A stretch of DNA of 64,000 bases from a virus: IMG/VR virus record IMGVR_UViG_3300028581_002181, positions 52,457-116,456 of that record; one strand, given 5' to 3'. The stretch's first letter is position 1, and each line of letters opens with the position of its first letter. Position numbers and translations under genes: made by a program. This document shows, one piece after another, positions 58,578 to 64,000 of this stretch. The notes under the pieces were generated by a model that saw only the letters and a list, made by a program, of their open reading frames with translations, was not told the origin of the DNA and searched no databases.

Positions 58578-58585
58578 TATTTATC
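58578..58585 (-). promoter_or_regulatory. Late promoter octamer GATAAATA, 5 nt before ATG
   Basis: Minus-strand octamer ending 5 nt before the 237 aa gene, in a 17 nt gap. No ribosome site between or above. Confidence 0.5.
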
Positions 58586-58589
58586 TGTG

Positions 58590-61250
58590 TTAAGTTGTTC
58601 TGCGAATTTTAGTTCTGGGAAACGCTGCCCCAGCAGTGGGTTTTTGTCTGTTGTTGATTTTTGGAAATGTGTTGCCACTGATCTTGCGTTCTATTCTATA
58701 AAACAAATAAAGATTTGGTGCGCCTTGCAAATCCTGTCCATCTGTGGGACCACCATTGCTGCCAGTTAACTGTGCAGTTTTAGCAATGCCTGTGATGTAT
58801 GCTTTGGCTTGAGTTTGATTCATGGTGGGATAGGTTTCCAAAGCACACGCCAACACTCCACACACCTGTGGACTGGCCATGGATGTGCCACTGAATTTTC
58901 CGATATAAAAACTGGCATTTCTTGGATCAGCAACACCACTGGGTAATGCACTGATAATGGAGGTGCCTGGTGCAAATATATCCACTCCTGCACCACAATC
59001 ACTAAATGTGACTTTCTGTTCAGTAGAAGTGATGTCCACAGCACCCACGCAGATAGCAGGCAAATTATGTGTGCCCACAGTGGTGTTATCATTGGCAGTG
59101 GGACTGGTGCCTCTCATATAATAGTAAGGTTGGGCCACACTCCCTGGATATCTCACAGCCATTTCAAAAGTATTGTTCCAGTCTGGTCCTCCTGGTGTTT
59201 CATGTTTCCAACGGCCATTGCCTGCTGCGCCTGTCATAATAATACCTTCAGCATAGGCGTCTTCCAGGTCGTCATCCAATGCTGTGACTCTCACAGGTAT
59301 ACGTTGGTCAGCGATAAATCCCCACGCATTCAATTGCTGCGTGGTGAATGTGCCACCTGTGCTTTTGGCATTGTTGATTCCAGTTTGCAGATCTATTCTA
59401 GTGGGTACTGCTTCGTAGAATGTCCACTCACTGATCATGGTGGGACTACCCACTGTGCCTGATACGGTTGCTGTGCCTTCCTGTCTCACTCGGTATGTTC
59501 TGTTGGGTGCCACACCTTCCACTCCGTAATAAATTCTCTGTACAGAATTGTCTTTGGCGCACCACATTATTTTGGGCAGTGCAGGATTGGTCACACTGAC
59601 ATTGTTGTAAACTGTGGAACCATTGCCAAAAGTGACATAGCAATTGGTGCCCACAAATATTTGATTGTAGCTCACCCCCAAATAAGTGATGTTGAAAGGC
59701 AATGTCAAAGTCCAATAACCATCATCGTTGCCGCCCACAGTGGGAGTGGTGGACGCAGTCAAACTGGCAGCCCCCAACAAACTGCTGCCTATGCTGGCCA
59801 CTGTGGCCGAAGTGGTGCCTGGAGTGATATTGATATCTGCCATCATGTCAAAAGATCTTGTGGGATTGTTTTGTGGTTGAAACAATGATGTGAAATATGT
59901 AATGGTGTAGTTGCCAGCAGTGCTCAAGGTCACTGTGTCATCCACAGTGGCTGTCACACTGCCACCCTCCACACTAGTGAAAGGACCGTTGGTGACATCA
60001 TACACAGTGGCACTACTGCTGTTTAGAATCTGTATTCTCACACTGAGCGTGGTCACACCTGACTGTGATCCAGCAGCCACTTGACTTCTCACTCTCATGG
60101 TAATATTGTTGGCAGTGGTGTTCACAGTGACCACATATTCTGCAGCGGGTTGAACAGTGTCTTGAATCACAACACTTGAGCTGGAAGTCTGTGTCCAGCT
60201 GGCAGGTTTTGAGGTCACTGTGCCTTGCACCACAGCCACAGTGCCTGTGGTAGTAATTCTGTTGCCACCCAGTTCCAAATTAGGTAGGTTAGCCAGCAGA
60301 GTGGATGTGGTACACACACCACTGGTACCTAGAAAAGTGGTGGAACCTACAGGTGTAAAACGTGTGCCTCTGTATGTGACGGCTGTGATGTCATTCAACG
60401 CCCACTCACCGGGAAATATACTCATGCCCCAACTGTTGTTCACTATGGTGGGATTTTTTCTGCCTGTGGCAACATTCACTGCTTTGGTGCTGTGAAACTG
60501 TCTCACATAATCTATCACATAAGGAAAGTTTACATTGAATGCGCCAGCAAAATAATAAATGTTGTAAATGTTGGCACTTCTGGCCCAACCTTGAGTGTTG
60601 CCTGCCACGGTGCCTGCCACGTGTGTGGAATGATCAGCTTGATCATAGGAATAATTACCGGGTATGGGTGATCCTTTCACTACAGGATCGTGTTGAAACC
60701 AATTGTATTGAATATATCTGCTGCCTCCGGTACCGTCAGCGTTCACTGCGTATTCTGGATGACCCGCTACCAAGCCATTGTCGTCACAAATGACCACATC
60801 CACGTTTTTGCCAGTTTGTGCCAATTGTATGGTGGCAGTTTGTGTGGTGGTACCATTGCTGCCCCATCCTGCACGCTGTGTGCCTTCGGTGCATCTCAAC
60901 AAAGCAAAATTTTTCATTGTGGAACCAGTGCTGCTGGATTTGTTCCAATTGTCACTGGTTTGTGAAATATTATTGAGACCTGCTTGGATTCCCAATTCAT
61001 TTGGATGCAACGTGACTGATTTTACTCTAGGATCCTTTTTTAATTCTGCAGCTTCCCAATCACACAGTTTGTACACAGTGTTTCTGCTGGAAGGCCTACG
61101 GTCCTCACACTGCACATCACGCAGTATTTCAGTGTTGGGTGGAGCTATGCCTGCAGTTTCTAAATCTGCATACACAGCATTCAGATCATTGTGATCATAC
61201 ACAGTGACAATGTATTTTTTTGTGGTGACGTAGTCTAGAACATTTGACAT
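58590..61250 (-). CDS. Subtilisin-like (S8) protease within the structural block
   Basis: 886 aa. Catalytic triad: Asp156/157 in VDVVICDDNG, His207 in DHSTHVAGTVAG, Ser790 in FSGTSMASPQVCG; oxyanion Asn in TGAAGNGR. The N-terminal 130 residues may be a propeptide or virion-binding domain. About 400 residues between His and Asn contain beta-sandwich insertions (ITYLGVSYNQIFVGTN), unlike the compact subtilisins. No signal peptide. Likely a virion-borne protease, perhaps for degrading host surface protein; its location among fibre genes is the argument. Confidence 0.88.
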   Translation of the reverse strand: MSNVLDYVTTKKYIVTVYDHNDLNAVYADLETAGIAPPNTEILRDVQCEDRRPSSRNTVYKLCDWEAAELKKDPRVKSVTLHPNELGIQAGLNNISQTSDNWNKSSSTGSTMKNFALLRCTEGTQRAGWGSNGTTTQTATIQLAQTGKNVDVVICDDNGLVAGHPEYAVNADGTGGSRYIQYNWFQHDPVVKGSPIPGNYSYDQADHSTHVAGTVAGNTQGWARSANIYNIYYFAGAFNVNFPYVIDYVRQFHSTKAVNVATGRKNPTIVNNSWGMSIFPGEWALNDITAVTYRGTRFTPVGSTTFLGTSGVCTTSTLLANLPNLELGGNRITTTGTVAVVQGTVTSKPASWTQTSSSSVVIQDTVQPAAEYVVTVNTTANNITMRVRSQVAAGSQSGVTTLSVRIQILNSSSATVYDVTNGPFTSVEGGSVTATVDDTVTLSTAGNYTITYFTSLFQPQNNPTRSFDMMADINITPGTTSATVASIGSSLLGAASLTASTTPTVGGNDDGYWTLTLPFNITYLGVSYNQIFVGTNCYVTFGNGSTVYNNVSVTNPALPKIMWCAKDNSVQRIYYGVEGVAPNRTYRVRQEGTATVSGTVGSPTMISEWTFYEAVPTRIDLQTGINNAKSTGGTFTTQQLNAWGFIADQRIPVRVTALDDDLEDAYAEGIIMTGAAGNGRWKHETPGGPDWNNTFEMAVRYPGSVAQPYYYMRGTSPTANDNTTVGTHNLPAICVGAVDITSTEQKVTFSDCGAGVDIFAPGTSIISALPSGVADPRNASFYIGKFSGTSMASPQVCGVLACALETYPTMNQTQAKAYITGIAKTAQLTGSNGGPTDGQDLQGAPNLYLFYRIERKISGNTFPKINNRQKPTAGAAFPRTKIRRTT

Positions 61251-61256
61251 AATGTA

Positions 61257-63227
61257 TTATGCCTCTATTTTAATCAAAGTCAAAGTCACAGTAACCGCTG
61301 CCGAGCTACCACTCTTGTTGGTCACTCTGCACGGTATGGTGGTGGTGGGCACAGTTTCATTGTTGAATCCCATCACAGCTGGTGACATCAGTATGGTCTG
61401 TCCACCTGTGGTGATCACTTCAGCAATCACTCCTGCTCCTGGATCTGGATCCACTGCTTCCAATCTACCGGCATCTGCGGTTCTGCTGGCGCCATCTGTG
61501 TACAATCTTACCCAAGCTGCCACTGATGTTTGAATTTTGAGCAGAACATAACCTTTGAATCCTGTGATGTTGAGATCTGCTGAAGCCAAACTGGCCAAAC
61601 TGCCAGTGGTGCCTGATGCAGTGGTTCTTGCTTCTAATCCTGATCCTGCATTGGAGAATGTGATGGTATCAGTCACAGAGTCGGTGGTGATGGTGATGCC
61701 ACTGCCCACCAAAGTCAATGTGTCGCTGGTGCTGTCTGCCAACACTGGCGATTGACCTGCCACTGCAATGCTCACAAATGAATTGCTTTGACCAGCATTG
61801 ATGGTGATGCTGTCTGTGCCACTGTCTGTGGTGATGGTCACATTAGCGCCAGCCACCAAAGTGAGTGTGTCGGTGCTGCTGTCTGCTGTGACTGATGTCT
61901 GTCCTGCCACTGCCACTGTGGTGAATACGTTTTGTGTCACATTGGGTGCTGTGTTGGTGATGGTAATAGTGTCTGTGCCTGCATCAGCAGTCATACTGAT
62001 GCCTGTGCTGGCAATGAAAGTCAGTGTGTCGTTCAATTGATCTGGAGCAATATTGATGCCAGATCCTGACACAGTGATGGTACCAAATGCGTTCAATGGC
62101 ACAGCACTGTTGATCCAGTTGGCACCATCATATTTCAAAACTTGTCCAGATGACACTGAAGTGATAACCACATCAGTGAGATCATCCAATACCACTGCTC
62201 CGCCTCCAGGTCCACCTGATTGCGTTACCCAACTGAGCACTCCTGCACCGTTGGTTTTGAGCACTTGGTTGTTGGAACCACCCAAAATGCTGATGTTAGA
62301 CACATCCACTTGTATGGGGCCTACCACTTTGCCAGTCACTGCATTGATCATCTGTGTGCTGTCGTTGGCAAACACAGACCCTTGCACATTGCCTGTGACA
62401 TCACCTGTGACATTGCCTGTGACATCACCAGTGACATTGCCTGTTAAGTTTCCAGTGACGTTGCCTGTTAAGTTTCCAGTGACAGCTCCTGTGTGAACTC
62501 CTGCTGTGTTACCAGTGACGTTGCCTGTTAAGTTTCCAGTGACAGCTCCTGTGTGAACTCCTGCTGTGTTACCAGTGACGTTGCCAGTCAAATCTCCTGT
62601 GACGTTGCCTGTGAGCGCTCCATATATGTTGGTGAAATGCCCTTGAGACCAGCGGTTGCCCACAGCACCCAAGTCACGTGTGTTGTCCACGTCACTGATG
62701 ATGTCTGCTGCCACTGCGGCATAACTTAATAAACTTTGTCCTGCACTGTTGCGTATGTCGCCATTCACTGGCAGTGTGAGAATGCCTGTGCTGCCAAATG
62801 TCCAGGTCTTGTTGCCCAAACCTGTGCTGCTGGTGCGTATTTCAGCAGTGACATTGATGGGTGCTGTGATTCTTCTGGTGGCCACTGTGTTGAATGTGAC
62901 ATCGTCAGTGGTGTTTAAATTTTGATCATAATTGCCCAGTGATATAAAACTCACATTGCCTGTGCCATCAGTGCTCAACACCTGTCCTGCTGTGCCACCT
63001 GTGATGGTGATGTTGGTGATGTTGCCTAGATTGGTGGCAGCAGTCACGGTGAGATTTTGTGTGTTCAAATTGGTGAATGTGCCAGTGGTGGTGGTGATGG
63101 ATTGTGCAGTGATGCCGGACACTCCTGTGATGTTGGAGCCAGTCATCAATAGATTATCGCCTATGGGCAACTCTTTGATCTTGTTGCCGTCTGCGGTGTC
63201 TACTATGAGTGGTAGTCTATTTGCCAT
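61257..63227 (-). CDS. GNVTG-repeat fibre-like protein
   Basis: 656 aa. N-terminal block LIVDTADGNKIKELPIGDNL, then beta modules, a RDLGAVGNRWSQGHFTNIYG module shared with the 457 aa protein, then about 90 residues of GNVTG/GAVTG pentads with two copies of a 20-residue unit, then Ig-like repeats built on a (L/I)ADSTSDTLTLV pattern. C-terminus contains ASLASADLNITGFKGYVLLK. A long beta-fibrous virion appendage. GGTAAATA octamer 20 nt upstream and GAGAG site. Confidence 0.82.
   Translation of the reverse strand: MANRLPLIVDTADGNKIKELPIGDNLLMTGSNITGVSGITAQSITTTTGTFTNLNTQNLTVTAATNLGNITNITITGGTAGQVLSTDGTGNVSFISLGNYDQNLNTTDDVTFNTVATRRITAPINVTAEIRTSSTGLGNKTWTFGSTGILTLPVNGDIRNSAGQSLLSYAAVAADIISDVDNTRDLGAVGNRWSQGHFTNIYGALTGNVTGDLTGNVTGNTAGVHTGAVTGNLTGNVTGNTAGVHTGAVTGNLTGNVTGNLTGNVTGDVTGNVTGDVTGNVQGSVFANDSTQMINAVTGKVVGPIQVDVSNISILGGSNNQVLKTNGAGVLSWVTQSGGPGGGAVVLDDLTDVVITSVSSGQVLKYDGANWINSAVPLNAFGTITVSGSGINIAPDQLNDTLTFIASTGISMTADAGTDTITITNTAPNVTQNVFTTVAVAGQTSVTADSSTDTLTLVAGANVTITTDSGTDSITINAGQSNSFVSIAVAGQSPVLADSTSDTLTLVGSGITITTDSVTDTITFSNAGSGLEARTTASGTTGSLASLASADLNITGFKGYVLLKIQTSVAAWVRLYTDGASRTADAGRLEAVDPDPGAGVIAEVITTGGQTILMSPAVMGFNNETVPTTTIPCRVTNKSGSSAAVTVTLTLIKIEA
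62461..62580. repeat. Exact 60 bp tandem duplication in the fibre gene
   Basis: Positions 62461-62520 and 62521-62580 are identical base for base, encoding two copies of a 20-residue unit with NTAGVHTGAVTG. Identity at synonymous sites shows recent duplication or active repeat-number change inside a GNVTG array. Confidence 0.9.
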
Positions 63228-63247
63228 AATTTACGCTCTCTTTAGTA

Positions 63248-63255
63248 TATTTACC
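63248..63255 (-). promoter_or_regulatory. Candidate late promoter octamer GGTAAATA
   Basis: 20 nt before the 656 aa fibre gene; identical 12-mer GGTAAATATACT occurs before the 489 aa radical SAM gene. Confidence 0.4.
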
Positions 63256-63268
63256 GTATTAAATTATC

Positions 63269-64000
63269 TTACCAGCTAGTACCAGTCCACGCTACACGGA
63301 CCCAGATGTTAGTTGAGTTATTAACATAGTCTTGTTTACAATAATAAATGTACGGGTCAGTGAATACTACCATACCTTCCTTGTCTCCAGCAGCACCATA
63401 GCTGTGTTCTGGTACAGTTCCATTAGGGAATGTAGTTCTACCATCAGTGCCAAATGTCCAAGAGTTGCTGTTGGCTTTCACAGTCACAGGAGGATTTAGC
63501 CCTGCACTTATTTTTACATGACTGTTTGCACCGCCGAAACATAAATTTGCTAGACTGTTGTCTGGTGTTCCACCTGCACGAATATGGATACTTCCTGTTT
63601 CGCCGTCAACATATGCTGGATCTAAAATAATATATGTGTGGGCGTCTTCTAGGCCTTGTAGATCAGGTACCAACTTCATAGTGTTGTAACCTAATCCGCC
63701 TGCCGACGAATCACCGTCCCAAGTTATATAACCATAACGGTCGTCGGCAGCAACAAGGCGAACACCGTATATCTTGCCTTCGCGTGGTAGTGTTAATGAA
63801 CCCGTGGTATTAAATTCCCATATATGAGGAGCATGTACCCCGCTGGGATTGTCAGTGTAAATTCTAACAGTATCTGAACCAGTACTTTTTAGATTTAAAT
63901 ATTGACCGGATTCTAAATTAAGATCTGCTGTGGTTTGCAGTTTAATATTCAAAGCCTGAGCGTCGAGCAGTATCTCACCTTCATTATAATCTATATTGAT
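63269..64000 (-). CDS. Structural/fibre protein, 5' end beyond window
   Basis: Open from the right edge to a stop at 63269, 243 codons visible. An in-frame TTG at 63952 is unlikely to be the true start because the frame stays open upstream (YNEGEILLDAQA). Contains HIWEFNTTGSLTLPREGKIYG and SWTFGTDGRTTFPNGT, a W-x-F-x-TG-LT-P module also found once in the 656 aa protein (KTWTFGSTGILTLPVNG). C-terminus VVFTDPYIYYCKQDYVNNST ends in VRVAWTGTSW, a typical fibre tip. Likely a tail-fibre subunit. Confidence 0.75.
   Translation of the reverse strand: MNIDYNEGEILLDAQALNIKLQTTADLNLESGQYLNLKSTGSDTVRIYTDNPSGVHAPHIWEFNTTGSLTLPREGKIYGVRLVAADDRYGYITWDGDSSAGGLGYNTMKLVPDLQGLEDAHTYIILDPAYVDGETGSIHIRAGGTPDNSLANLCFGGANSHVKISAGLNPPVTVKANSNSWTFGTDGRTTFPNGTVPEHSYGAAGDKEGMVVFTDPYIYYCKQDYVNNSTNIWVRVAWTGTSW

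Noticed and set aside
1-64000. tRNA genes, CRISPR arrays, insertion sequences, integrase or attachment sites
   Set aside because: None could be supported by eye: gaps between genes are short and without cloverleaf-like or spaced direct repeats, and no transposase or integrase motif was found.

Overview
This window looks like part of the genome of a large, AT-rich, T4-like myovirus, most likely infecting a marine bacterium (pelagiphage or cyanophage-like relatives seem closest; the host cannot be fixed from sequence alone). The evidence is the T4 replication set (family B DNA polymerase gp43, sliding clamp gp45, clamp loader gp44, RNase H, DexA-type exonuclease), PhoH, a GroES-like co-chaperonin, T4-type late promoters (NATAAATA/CTAAATA), long GNVTG-repeat structural proteins and dense gene packing with 1-8 nt overlaps. 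No tRNA, rRNA, CRISPR array, integrase or insertion sequence was seen. No gene-free stretch longer than about 150 bases exists.

Layout. (1) 1-10.7 kb is an accessory block: three minus-strand radical SAM enzymes, then a plus-strand run with AspH/2OG-oxygenase-like proteins, a nucleotide-sugar dehydrogenase, an SDR, two kinase-fold-like paralogues, a GNAT-like protein and a fourth radical SAM enzyme with a tetraether-lipid-synthase-like layout. (2) 10.7-12.1 kb is a tail-fibre-like protein. (3) 12.1-20.5 kb holds small conserved phage proteins, a MoxR AAA+ ATPase with a VWA/metallopeptidase partner, RNase H and QueE. (4) 20.5-30 kb holds FolE, SGNH hydrolases, HIT, a phosphoribosyltransferase, a glycosyltransferase, QueD-like, two sugar/alcohol oxidoreductases, a DpdA/TGT-like transglycosylase and the sliding clamp. 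(5) 30-36.2 kb: epimerase, exonuclease, DNA polymerase, GMP reductase, small HAD and DsbA-like proteins. (6) 36.2-38.4 kb: tryptophan-halogenase-like flavoprotein and a conserved protein. (7) 38.4-44.9 kb: a run of small proteins, many starting with an MK-x-x-E/D-I-type leader resembling the T4 capsid-targeting peptide. (8) 44.9-54.7 kb: ClpA, peptide deformylase, DnaJ, spanin-like pair, PhoH, parvulin, clamp loader, GroES-like, DnaE-like fragment. (9) 54.7-64 kb: structural proteins (Ig-like, subtilase, GNVTG fibre).

How it works together. FolE, QueD-like, QueE and the DpdA-like transglycosylase form most of a 7-deazaguanine DNA-modification route; a phosphoribosyltransferase and GuaC act in guanine metabolism nearby. 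Eight strong sigma70-type promoters (TTGACA/T-N17/18-TATAAT-like) precede replication, modification and chaperone operons, while late octamers precede structural genes and the tagged small-protein cluster. Seven late octamers lie only 4-6 nt before a start codon, so those messages would be leaderless or nearly so. All functional calls are from motifs read by eye; no database search was run.
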